A DNA stretch of 64,000 nt. Origin: Nematostella vectensis (Eukaryota; Cnidaria; Anthozoa; Actiniaria; Edwardsiidae). Under the pieces are notes generated by a model, which ran no database searches, was not told the DNA's origin, and saw nothing but the letters and a program-made list of their open reading frames with translations. The translations under genes were made by a program, and so were the position numbers. Location: NCBI RefSeq assembly GCF_932526225.1, contig NC_064043.1, positions 8,981,501 through 9,045,500 of the forward strand. Reading direction: 5' to 3'. Shown in pieces: positions 48,352 to 58,944 of the stretch (positions are counted from its first letter, which is position 1; the number at the start of each line of letters is the position of its first letter).

Positions 48352-51300
48352 ATGCATCGACTACAAGTTTTCATTCTTCTCTTGGCTGTGCTAGTTACGT
48401 CGCTAGCAGCGCACTATGAAAACACTATTCTCGTATCGCCACATGGAATCGACAACGAAACCTGTTGGGAATCCAGTAAGAATACCAGCCGACCTTGTAG
48501 GACGGTGAATTACGCATTGGAACATTCACGAAACGCAACACGAATTCTCATTAGCACTGGAGAATACGTCTTGAGGAATAGCCTGACTGTACAAAACACG
48601 TATATATTGGCAATTGAGGCCGAAGATGCGGTCACAATAAGATGCTTAGGGGACGTCGGGGTGTCTTTTATCCGTAGCGGTAATATCAGTCTTATTGGCT
48701 TGACGCTTAAAAATTGTGGCGCACTTCATCCAAGTACGATAGGAAAAGCATTCGCAAAGAAGGCTCACAGCCCGTTCTTTGTTGCACTGTACTTCACGTA
48801 TTGTAGAAATATAGAGATGGTCGACTGTACGATAAGTGAAAGCCCTGGTATCGGGTTAATCTTGTACGACAATGGAGGGTTTATTCGTGTAAAAGGGACG
48901 CGATTTACCCATAATGCACCTATCAAAAGGAATTGTTCGGGTAATGATTATTACGTCAAGGCAGGGGGAGGAGTATATTTTGAGTACACCTTTGACGGCT
49001 CTCTGTCACCATACAACACAAAAGAACAACTCCGCTACCAGCATGATAATCAAATCTTGTTTGAGAACTGTACCTTTGAGATGAATGAAGCCCCAGAGTT
49101 ATGTTTTAATAGCATGATAGAGTATCCATCAGGGTCTCACCACATGCCTTTCGGCCGGGGTGGCGGAATGTCGATATTCATGCGAGGACTGTCCAGGAAT
49201 AACCACTTATTGGTCAAAGACTGTCTTTTCGTCTCGAATCACGCCATATGGGGTGCTGGGCTTTTCGTGGAATTCCACGATGCTTCCCAGAATAACACTG
49301 TTCGAATTCAGGGAACTGTGTTCAAAAATAACTCAGCGACTACCGCGGGTGGCGCAGTGCGATCGGCTTTGGTCAATACCGGCAAGTTAACCATAGCGAA
49401 TAAGATCGTACACGAGGAATGTTTTTACGACGGCAACACTGCGCTCATGTCAGGTGGTGTATCGCACTTTGGGAACTTCTACAAGCCTATACAGAGTGAT
49501 GACTACCGCAGGGTGAGCTTCGAGAACTGCACTTGGATCAACAACAAAGGGACGCTTGGTTCTTCCATTGGGCTTTCAACACCAGCCACGGAAATCACAC
49601 TCGGGAACTTAAACCCTGCGATTGAGGGACCTCTGGTGCCGTATGTGGTTACTCTACATAACTGTTATGTTTTAAACAATGTGGTAGTCCCAGGAGAAGA
49701 TAACCAAGTCATCGGCCAGGGTTCCGTCTACTCTTACGCCGTACCTATGGTTTTCTCGGGGAATATTACATTTGTCAATAACACTAACACTGCACTTGTA
49801 CTTGACGCCGCGGTACTTAAGATCTATGGGAAGACCGTGTTCCGTGATAATCAAGGCATTGAGGGAGGAGCCATCGCTCTATATGGACCGTCCGTTATTA
49901 ATCTAATGCCCGACTCTAAGCTGTACTTTAGACGCAATATAGCTTGGGAAAGGGGTGGAGCACTGTTCGTGCGAAGTGGTAGCCCGCCTGTTGTCGCGTT
50001 TAACACCACGGATCTCGTCACTCACGGGTGCTTTCTGGTTTACAATGAGACCACATCTCTGACTCACGTCTCGAACTGGCAAACGGAGCTATTGTTCGAG
50101 GATAACACATCCCCTCCTGGTGGCGGGAAATCAGTGTACGCCACGACCCTCCGGGGGTGCCGGCGGGTGGGCGAGGGCAGAATAAATTATGCTTCCTTAC
50201 AGTGGAAGTTTGTACAGTACTTTAGAAATGGGGAAAAAGCGGAGGAAATCAAGGATGAGATCTCTACTGATCCAATCATGATGGAGGTTATGAGGAGTGA
50301 TTGGGCTGTCGCACCGAGCGAGAAATTCAACGCAAGCGTCAAACTCTTTGACGAAAAAAACAGCTTGGTGTCTGCAGTGGTTAATATTTCTATCCTGCAA
50401 GACGATGTATCTTTGGATATACCATCTCCCGTTTTACTCGTCAAGCAAGACAGCAAGTGCCACGGCCTTGCGATCAAAGGGAAAATCAACAGTGACTTTG
50501 ATATCAATCTCAGGACGGTAGGAAGCCAGTTTATTGGGGTCACAGAGAGGGGATTGAGACTACAGGAGTGTCTACCGGGGTTTATACAAGATTCGGGGAC
50601 GGACACTTGCAAGTGCGTGCCGAGAAAGATCTACGACGGTCTGTCACGATGCGAGGGGAACAACGTCTACCTGAAGACCGGCCACTGGGGAGGGAGGGTT
50701 GGCGGTCAATTTGTCACCTACCCCTGTCCCCAGGGGTACTGTAGCGATGATGTTACGGGGGGAGGGAGGGAATACAGGCTGGATTTGAAGGATCGTTGTG
50801 CTGAGAATAGAAACCAGAGCTCGACCCTATGCGGGAGCTGTCGATACGGTTACAGTGTGTTCATGGGGAATGAAAAGTGTGGGGATTGCTCTAATAACCA
50901 CTTGTGGCTCCTCGTGATCTTCTTTATCGGTACTCTCATGCTCGTGCTACTTATCCTAAAGATCAACGTTGATATCTTCACAGTTTACCTCAACTCGTGG
51001 CTCTACTCGTATCAAATCATCGGCTTCCTGCTGCAAAAAGGTGAAGGTCTTGATTCTTTCCTCACCTTTGTGGTAGGAATCGCTAATTGGGAACTTCCAG
51101 GGTACGGATCATGCTTTTGCTCCGGGCTCACAAATCTTTACAAACTGGGAATCAACTACGGCTTACCGATTTACGTTTTGGTTCTGCTGCTAGTGTTATC
51201 TAAGATTGCTAAGCTCAGACCGGGCTGTTACATCAATAAGAACGTGTCTCGCGCCTTCTGTACCCTCCTTGTTCTGTGCTACACCAAGATAACTATGATC

Positions 51301-53114
51301 TCGTTCAGCATCTTGCACTATGTTAATGTCGGTAACCGATGGGTGCTCTTCTACGACGGGGAAATTGATTTCCATCGCGACTGGAAAGAACATCTTCCCT
51401 TTACCGTGGTTGCTATTCTTATGTTGCTGTTCTTTGTCTTATCGTTACCCATCATGCTCCTGTTCACGCCTTGGCTTATGATGAAGTTTCCTTGTTTGAT
51501 GAGGTTTCGACTCTTCTTTGACCTATTCCAAAGCTGTTTTGAAGACCAGGAAAAGCGGAGAAACCATCGCTGGTTTGCGGCGTTTTATCTGCTCTGTCGT
51601 ATCTTTATAATCTGCATTGCGCTTTACCCGCCTTTCGGCCCGTTGAAGAGGTACGTTAATTTGGGGCGCGCCAAATGGATGGTTCCTAGACCCTATATCT
51701 AAACTAAGGGCGGAAAGTTTTGGCCTTTTCGTGTTCAGGACGGCAGTTCCCCCTTTACCAGGTCCTTTTCAGTACGCCGTAAAAAAAAAAAAAAAAAAAA
51801 AAACGCGAGCGAAATCGAACGTGCGTACGCAAACATTCAAGGCGAGAGAGAATTTTGAGGGTCCCCCTTTCTTATCTAGTCCCCCTTTTTCTTCTTGGAA
51901 TCGCTTCTTGATACATGCTGAACTAGTTCTAGGGCTTAGTTGTTGTTGGGTGTCATCATTTCTTGAGAATATGTCCAGGGAGGCATGCTAACCTTAATTG
52001 TTGTTGAGGCTTAGTTGTTGACGTGACGTTGGTTCTTCATATCACTCCTAAACGCTTGCATAACTTTAAAACTAGGACTAAGTTGATGTTGAGTCTTAGA
52101 TTATCCCGAGGTGGTGTTGTTGGGAATTAGCTGTTGTTGTGTTGTTATTTCTATTTAGATCTCTCTTAGAGGTGTGCAATCTAACTTTATAACTTATTCT
52201 TATTTGATTTGGGTTCGATCATTTATCCAGATCGTTCCGGGAGGCTAAACCGACTATAGAACTTAGTTGATGTTCGGTGTTACCACTTCAGATCGTCCCA
52301 AGAGGCTAACCTAACAATAGAGCTTAGTCGATGTCGGGTGTTACCACTTCAGATCGTCCCGAGAGGCTAACCTTACAATAGAGCTTAGTTGATGTTGGGT
52401 GTTACCACTTCAGATCGTCCCAAGAGGCTAACCTAACAATAGAGCTTAGTCGATGTCGGGTGTTACCACTTCAGATCGCCCCGAGAGGCTAACCTTACAA
52501 TAGAGCTTAGTTGATGTTGGGTGTTACCACTTCAGATCGTCCCGAGAGGCTAACCTAACAATAGAGCTAAGTTGTTGTTGGGTGTAATTCTTTACTTTAG
52601 GTCGCTCCGAGAGGCTCACCTTAAAATAGAACTTAGTTGTCATTGGGTGTTATGATTTTTTAAGAATTCTCCGAGGGAGCCATGTTAAACTTCATAGAAC
52701 TTAGTTGATATTGGGTGTTTCTTCAGATCGCTCCTGGAGGCTTGCTGTGTGCTGATATGTGGCACGTGTCTGTACATCCAGCCCTATAACACCCGCTACA
52801 CCTGGCTGAACACGGTGGACGCCCTTCTCCTAGTCAACCTCGCGCTCATCACCATCTTTAGCTCAGGTCGGACAGTAGAGGCGGGCGACTGGACGAATAT
52901 CGCACTCTGGTACATCGTAGACGTCATGGCGTATTTCCCACTACTGTACCTAACAGTTCTAATCGCGGTCAAGCTCGTTGCTCTAGTCAGAGATGAGGCG
53001 CATTGGGAAAACCTGAGAAACCGGTTTCAAGATAGCGATGGGACCTCCACGCAGGCGCAAACTACGGTCACTGAGTTTCAAGTCACTGCAAGACATGTGA
53101 CAGAAGACACGTGA
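48352..53114 (+). CDS. Gene B: paralogue of gene A, beta-helix ectodomain membrane protein
   Basis: Two exons (48352-51650 and 52727-53114) give 1228 residues. Signal peptide MHRLQVFILLLAVLVTSLAA, N-glycosylation-rich beta-helix-like ectodomain with repeated FxNN and GGA units, Cys-rich stalk (TGHWGG, PCPQGYC, LCGSCRYGYS), then about eight spans from residue 850 on. The splice joins LKR to SLLEACCVL, matching KRSLLEFF of gene A, which has no intron there. Shared blocks include YLNSWL.(F/S)YQ, VFRAFCTL/VSRAFCTL and YxWLNTVD. Reading through the donor instead would stop after 1116 residues and lose two to three spans. Cell-surface receptor or adhesion role inferred; unknown ligand. The intron is mostly a minisatellite that includes the acceptor. 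Confidence 0.88.
52200..52750 (+). repeat. 61-bp minisatellite that includes the gene B acceptor
   Basis: About nine units; five consecutive ones are exactly 61 bases apart (cttcagatcg at 52286, 52347, 52408, 52469, 52530). Unit: cttcagatcgtcccgagagg, ctaacctaacaatagagctt, agttgatgttgggtgttacc. The last unit, cttcagatcgctcctggagg, contains the real acceptor AG at 52725-52726 and the first exon 2 codons. Confidence 0.92.
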
Positions 53115-53248
53115 CGTAGGTGCGTGACAAATAATAATGGTGCAAAATAATAATGGCGCAATCAGAAAGAAGATGGCTACGAAATGTCGAAGCTAGTATT
53201 CGTAGATGTAAAGGGTTTACCGCCCCTTAGACTAAGCCATGAAAAACG

Positions 53249-53254
53249 TTTATT
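53249..53254 (-). terminator. Probable poly(A) signal of the dehydrogenase gene
   Basis: AATAAA on the minus strand about 285 bases past the stop of the dehydrogenase. Confidence 0.4.
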
Positions 53255-53360
53255 CTATTCCCCATTAACCAACAATTTCTAACCAACAGATGACATCATG
53301 GATCCGTTAACCTGATGCCTACAACACTGTAATGTTCAACAGTTTCAATGGTTACAAGTT

Positions 53361-53381
53361 AATAAAGTCTCCTCTAATAAA
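53361..53381 (+). terminator. Probable poly(A) signals of gene B
   Basis: Two AATAAA hexamers at 53361 and 53376, about 250 bases after the gene B stop. Confidence 0.45.
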
Positions 53382-53473
53382 GCATGAAAATATTCTTTTG
53401 CACCTCGTTGTATTATGATAAAACTCAGCTACGATTGTTGCCGAAACAGCGCGATTCTTATAGATAAGGCTAC

Positions 53474-53505
<32 letters not shown>

Positions 53506-53539
53506 AGATGCACCACTAGTCCGAGCCTGCGGAGATTAA

Positions 53540-55475
53540 TTATTGCAGCAGCGGTAACCGATCTCCGGCCACGCATTGAGGATCAGCTTTCTTCTCGAGC
53601 ATGCGCAGGAGAGTATCGCCCGCTGAGGTGGGCAGCAACGATAGCAAATACCACAGGTAGTTCGCGTCTTGGCCGATGACATAGCGAGGCTTTGGAGTGC
53701 GTGACGTCAGCGCATGCGCAATCGCCTTGCAAACGTGATGTGTGTTTGGGGAGGCCATCATGTCGGCAATCCCATCAACCATGTTCTTAACGCCTGCGCA
53801 GAAAGAAGGGTTCAGTTTAGAGAAGAGGGAGACTGGGGAGAGGATTTGTAAGCGCTACTCACGAGTATTGTAGTAGTGTTCTCCATACTCATCTCGCTTA
53901 TCGTCATCCAAGTTCTCCCAGAGTGTCTCCCACTGTTGTGTTAGGTTCTCTCGGGTGGGCATCTTCGTGCGGAAGAATCCCGGCTCGACTATGCTCACAG
54001 AGATCCCGAACGGGGCGAGCTCTCGCCGAATGGCGTCCGAAAACGCTTCGGCCCCATACTTTGAGACCGAGTACGGGGAAGCAAAGGGGAGCGTAAAACG
54101 ACCTGGATAATAAAACAATGCTGGGGGAGTTCAGTAAAATTAAAGGGAAGAAAGAAAAAAAGGGACAAACCTGCAATACTTGTAACATTGACGATGCGCC
54201 CACGAGCACGCTTGACCAGCGGCAAAAAGGTCTTTGTGACGTCAACCAGTCCCCATAGGTTGATATCGGCCACGTGCTTGAACCTCTCCACAGGGATCCA
54301 GTCAACGGGACCGACCCCTGCTATACCGGCATTGTTAACCACGCCCCATAAACCTAGAAGATATGACCACGTGATAGCAATCTTTATTATGATCACCATC
54401 ATCACTGCCGAGACTTATACCACGATAAAAAAACAGACTGTTATACGGGCGTCTTATAAAGTAGTTTTTTGATTTTTTAACGCAATATTGATGTCGAGTC
54501 TTCAAAGCCAAGAGCGGTGACTGAAAGAAAAAAATATATAAACGTTGTATCTACGAAATGTCCCTCTAAAGTTCGAGTGTTTGTTGTCTCTGGGCGCAAA
54601 AGATGTCACATGATCGTGCGTGTCTCTAAAAAGAAGAACAAAGGCTAAAGTCGCTCACGTAAGACCTTAGTGCACGGCGTGCCTTAGTAACACACTCTTT
54701 CCCATGAGACGCTAACGTGAAAACACCCCAAGATGAGGTTCGATCCTCGTCCAATTCCTTTTTTCTCCTTCACTTTTATCGATAATTGTTTTGGGGGCTT
54801 TTAGTTCTCAGTCGTGGCTGGATCTTTCGGCCGATCAAGTTAGTTAGAATTTGAAAATATCCTAGGGCAATTGTAGTTACCTATTTTGAAATTTGTTATA
54901 TATTTTCCAATTAGACGCGAAATAGGGTAAAAGATATAGTCTATAATAACGTCTTCAATATTTGTTTACCATTCAGGAAACCTTCAAATTCTGACACGGA
55001 GGCCCTCACTATACACAAAGTCGACAATACCTTGACCTTTTGGTGGTCGAGGGCAGAGGGAATCCCTCGTCCCTGACGCCCTCCCCACCCCCCCACCCCC
55101 CCCCCCCCCCCACTTACCTGTGCCGTGTGGTAGCTCCTCTTGCAAAGCCCTATAAACCTCTTGCACCTCCTTCGACTTTGTGACATCCAGACGAAACGTC
55201 CTCACCCTCCCACAGCACTCCTTCTGCAATTCCTGCTCCCCCCTGGCCGTTAGACACGTGGCGATCACGTGGACTCCAAGACTATCCAGGAGAATCGCCG
55301 TCTCTTGCCCGAAGCCTGAGTCGCAGCCGGTTATTAGCACATACTTGCTCTCCAGATCTTTGATTGGGCAGTCAGATTTAACGAGTTTTCTGAATATCCA
55401 CAGGGTGAACACAAGGAGGACTATTATCACAAAAATATGCTCCCAAGCGAGGCTGAGTGACTGCAGCGTAATCAT
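53540..55475 (-). CDS. Membrane-anchored short-chain dehydrogenase (retinol/17-beta-HSD type, SDR9C-like)
   Basis: Four exons (55475-55118, 54353-54171, 54102-53863, 53793-53540) join, all in phase 1, to 344 residues. An N-terminal membrane anchor (HIFVIIVLLVFTLWIFRKLV) is followed by the Rossmann fold: TGCDSGFGQ cofactor loop, LDVTKS, NNAG, a Ser in NVTSIAG and the catalytic YSVSK. The order and the TGCDSGFG loop fit the microsomal retinol, 3-alpha and 17-beta-hydroxysteroid dehydrogenases, which oxidise or reduce retinoids and steroids with NAD(P). The exact substrate cannot be read from sequence. The start ATG follows directly on a good acceptor (tgtttccag), which suggests a non-coding first exon upstream. 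Convergent with gene B. Confidence 0.92.
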
Positions 55476-55679
55476 CTGGAAACACAAGGCATTCGGCGTT
55501 TCTATTCGGTATAAACGAGATTGAAGAACACCACCTCACAGCCTCCTACTGAAATATTATTCTAAAAAGGCAAATCTGCGTTTTCGACTTTTTCTTTTTT
55601 TAATTTCTTTATTGTATAAACTAAGAAAGGGCGTTTATAATTACAGACAAGCTGAAGAATATTCGTGAAGGTTGACAAA

Positions 55680-55960
55680 GATGATCGTCCTATCTTTTAG
55701 GGTTTAAAATCTTACCAACAGCAATCCCTTAGGGAGTCTCGCGCAATAATGTTCCGGCACGTCCGAAACTTAATCTACGGTAAACCACAAGTCATCCGAG
55801 TGCTTAATACTCCAGCATTTTTGCCGGTAACTATCGTTAGTACTATCTCTAAGGGTTGAAAATTGCCTCGACCATGCCAAATGTGCTGTCTCTTAGGGGA
55901 AAGAATTGCCGTTGACCACACCTAAAGTGCTTCTCGTTTAGGGTTTTTTCCGTCTGTTTA
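55680..55960. repeat. Dispersed repeat with 'tatcttttagggt' motifs
   Basis: Four or more variants of ctatcttttagggt separated by about 60 bases, including gcctcgaccatgccaaatgt followed by gctgtctcttagggg. Related stretches lie at about 12495-12550 (gcttcgacc, cccaatgtgctatctttta) and around 43480-44110. Confidence 0.65.
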
Positions 55961-56144
55961 TATATAGCCCCCCCCCACCCCGGGTCGGTGCAATGAAAAC
56001 AATAATGATGTCTAGTTTCTATATAGCGCTTATACAGTATTCAACAATGATCTAAGCGCTTCGTATTAGAATTGTGTCCATCCTTGAGCTGGGTTAGACA
56101 AGCTTCTAGTAAGGTCACATAAGGTCACCGAGAATCAAAACTGT

Positions 56145-56750
56145 GTCAGCAGAGGGGGCCCCATACGCTGACGCGCTAACAGGCTAACACAGTGGGCCAC
56201 CTGTAGTGATAGGCCCTATACGCGGACGCGCTAACAGGCTAACACAGTGACCCACATATGTGGAGAGAAGCCCCATACGCTGACGTGCTAACAGGCTAAC
56301 ACAGTGGGCTACCTGTGGTGAGGGGCCCCATACGCTGACGCGCTAACAGGCTAAACACAGTAGTGGGCCACCTGTGGTGAGGGGCCCCATACGCTGACGC
56401 GCTAACAGGCTAAGCACAGTAGTGGGCCACCTGTGGTGAGAGGCCCCATACGCTGACGCGCTAACAGGCTAAACACAGTAGTGGGCCACCTGTGGTGAGG
56501 GGCCCCATACGCTGACGCGCTAACAGGCTAAACACAGTAGTGGGCCACCTGTGGTGAGGGGCCCCATACGCTGACGCGCTAACAGGCTAAACACAGTAGT
56601 GGGCCACCTGTGGTGATAGGCCCCATGCGCTGACGCGCTAACAGGCTAACACAGTGGGCCACCTGTGGTGAGAGGCCCCATACGCTGACGCGCTAACAGG
56701 CTAACACAGTGGGCCACCTGTGGTGAGAGGCCCCATACGCTGACGCGGAA
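56145..56750. repeat. Minisatellite, 56-60-bp units
   Basis: About ten units built from gggccacctgtggtgagggg, ccccatacgctgacgcgcta and acaggctaaacacagtagt. Units differ mainly in cacagt versus cacagtagt. It sits between the divergent dehydrogenase and MAN1 genes. Confidence 0.93.
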
Positions 56751-57439
56751 GCACATACACTCTCAGTAAGTGTCGTTCTGCCTCCCTTTGCTCTTCAATA
56801 ATACGCTTCAATCTTTCGCGAAATGGATAGGTGCTAAACTAGATAGTATGACGCAAAACAAGGCCGAGGTTCCGGCTATCATTTGCATTTCTGTCACCCC
56901 TCAAGGTGTTGAGTTAAGGCCGCCACGCGCCGTGATGTAACGTATTCTACTCACAGGAATTCCATCGAATTTAAATATCCTATCTCCTTACACTGTATGC
57001 TAGGATTTTAATCAAACGGTAAACAAGGTTTAACTCCCAGTGAATGTCTATGACGACATTTTTGCTTATTCTGGGTTTTATTTACATTCATTACACTTAG
57101 GTTATTGTGTTATTATGAGTCCGAAAGCTTCATGCCAAATTTTCCTTTCCTACAATACTGGATTTAATAAATTTAACAGTTTCATTACTATTTAAAATAC
57201 TCGAATTGAAACTTCTCTAAAATGTAGAAATAACGCGAAGTAACAGTATCAATTAAGTGGAGGATCTATTCACAACTCGCCGTTGTGTATCAGTACAATA
57301 TCGCATTCCATCTACTAACACGACTTGAATAAACAAATTGACATTGAAACACACGCAATACAGCCATTATCACATAAACCAGCTTATGCAAACAAATAAT
57401 AATAAGACAGATTATAACTTATTTTTACCTTAATGCACG

Positions 57440-57644
57440 TCCAAACGCCGTCTTGTGTCTGTTGCCTGAATATGATGTTTATGAGCATATCACACGTGCA
57501 GCTCAAGGAAACATGACCCGGTTCAAGTTCAAGCCGGTGGCTGTTGTAGATGGTGGTGGTTTAGAGGGGAGGGGGGATTCAGGAAAAGGGGACACACCCC
57601 TAGCTCACGCTGCTAGGGGACTTACGAATGGAGGAAGAAAGGTA
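57440..57644 (+). other. Possible orphan exon or gene fragment
   Basis: The plus strand is open and protein-like (LCLLPEYDVYEHITRAAQGN, then MTRFKFKPVAVVDGGG) up to a donor-like AAAG|gtatgg. I do not recognise it and see no partner exon. Confidence 0.25.
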
Positions 57645-57693
57645 TGGGAAATCCACTGATATATACCCCTGTCATATGTTTTATATATTGATG

Positions 57694-57815
57694 CAGCGGC
57701 GTAGCCAGGATTTTTTAACAGGAGGGGGCCCAAAAAGGTCCTTTCATTTTACTGTATTTTTGGCTGCTAGAAGGGGGGGCGGGCCCCCTGGGCCACCCCC
57801 CTGGCTACGCCCCTG
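57694..57815. mobile_element. MITE with CAGNGGCGTAGCCAG termini
   Basis: Left end CAGCGGCGTAGCCAG and reverse complement CAGGGGCGTAGCCAG are 15-base inverted repeats; TTGATG flanks both sides as a target duplication. Same family as 10786-10879. Confidence 0.85.
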
Positions 57816-58944
57816 TTGATGCTTTCAATTTGTGCTCAATGTGAGGTCGCTTATACCATCTGGCGCACTCAAACGCAGTTAGTCATGCGCGCTCCCAGGA
57901 TTGGCCCAGGGGGGGGGGGGGGGGGGTGCGCAGTCATAGGTATCATATAGAAAAAGCAGAGTATTTGAAAAATGACCCACTATTTGACGCGCGCGAACCA
58001 TGCGCACCCCCCTGTTTACGCGCCTATTGTTACTAGACCCTCGATGTTACCGTCAGTTTTGCGCGCAATGTTATAACCTCTTGCTCACAATAGTTTACTC
58101 GAACTTGCTTTACTTGTGAAGAAAAATCAAGATCTCTACGCGAAAAACACCGACGAGTTGACGCCTGCAAGGTTAGCGGTGATTTGTTGTTTTCGATTCT
58201 GTTTCTTTCTTCTATTGCCTACAAGCCGAATCTGGGTCGAGGAAAATGGAACCAACAAACTTTACCCTTATTTTATGGACGAGGTTAAAAGCAGCCCAAA
58301 TGTCAGGGCAATTTATCGTTCCCTATAAGTATATACCGTATTCTTCCTCTCCGATTTATGAAAAATCGCCTGATTGTCGGGCTAGTTAAAAAGATGTCTA
58401 AAGATACACACGATGAGTCGCATTCATCATTTCCAGGTGTTTTCAATGTTTTTATGTATTGAAGTAAATATCGATCTCATAGAGTCGTAGCCTGAGGCGA
58501 GTAAGGGACTTGTCTCGAACGTGACTCAGAAAACATATGGTTACTTTCTAGTGTAGAACTTTCTACTCCCTGTTAACCCGACCATAGTCAGTAATCACAG
58601 CCCACATATACAATTTATTTTGTGTGTGTGCGTGTGTGCGTGTGTGTGTGTGTGTGCGATGTTTTCTCAGATTGTGTACTGCATGGGAGAGCATTAACAA
58701 TTTTTTTCGTTTTTTGCTTACAAAAGGGATTTGCGCTGTTTCTAATGCATTTTGTTTATTTTCCACAATTAGCGTGGATTTCCAGACTCAAGCCTTGATC
58801 AAACGGAGGTGACAGAATGTACGCGGCTCTCCACACATTGCGTGACTACCGTCCCGGCCCCACCCTCCTAAAGCAGGCGCGATCTGCCCAGCGGCGATAC
58901 ACGGAAGAGTAACCGCGCCAGTTGTTGCTGTTCGCTGATCCAAA

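Larger units (their letters stand above)
55476..58944. other. Divergent intergenic region between dehydrogenase and MAN1
   Basis: Both genes point away from this 3.5-kb spacer. It contains a ctatcttttagggt-type dispersed repeat (55680-55960), a minisatellite, a MITE, a G tract at about 57910-57926 and a (TG)n microsatellite at about 58619-58657. No complete gene is seen. Confidence 0.6.

Noticed and set aside
51651-51702. Gene B ending at the unspliced stop (1116 aa)
   Set aside because: A consensus donor (AG|gtacgt) at 51650 and exact homology across the splice make the two-exon form far likelier; read-through would lose conserved spans.
51781-51803. Poly-A tract as evidence of a retrocopy
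   Set aside because: It lies in a spliced intron with no cDNA-like sequence in front of it; simple homopolymer.
52749-53114. Separate small gene
   Set aside because: No ATG start; phase and homology with gene A show it is exon 2 of gene B beginning at 52727.
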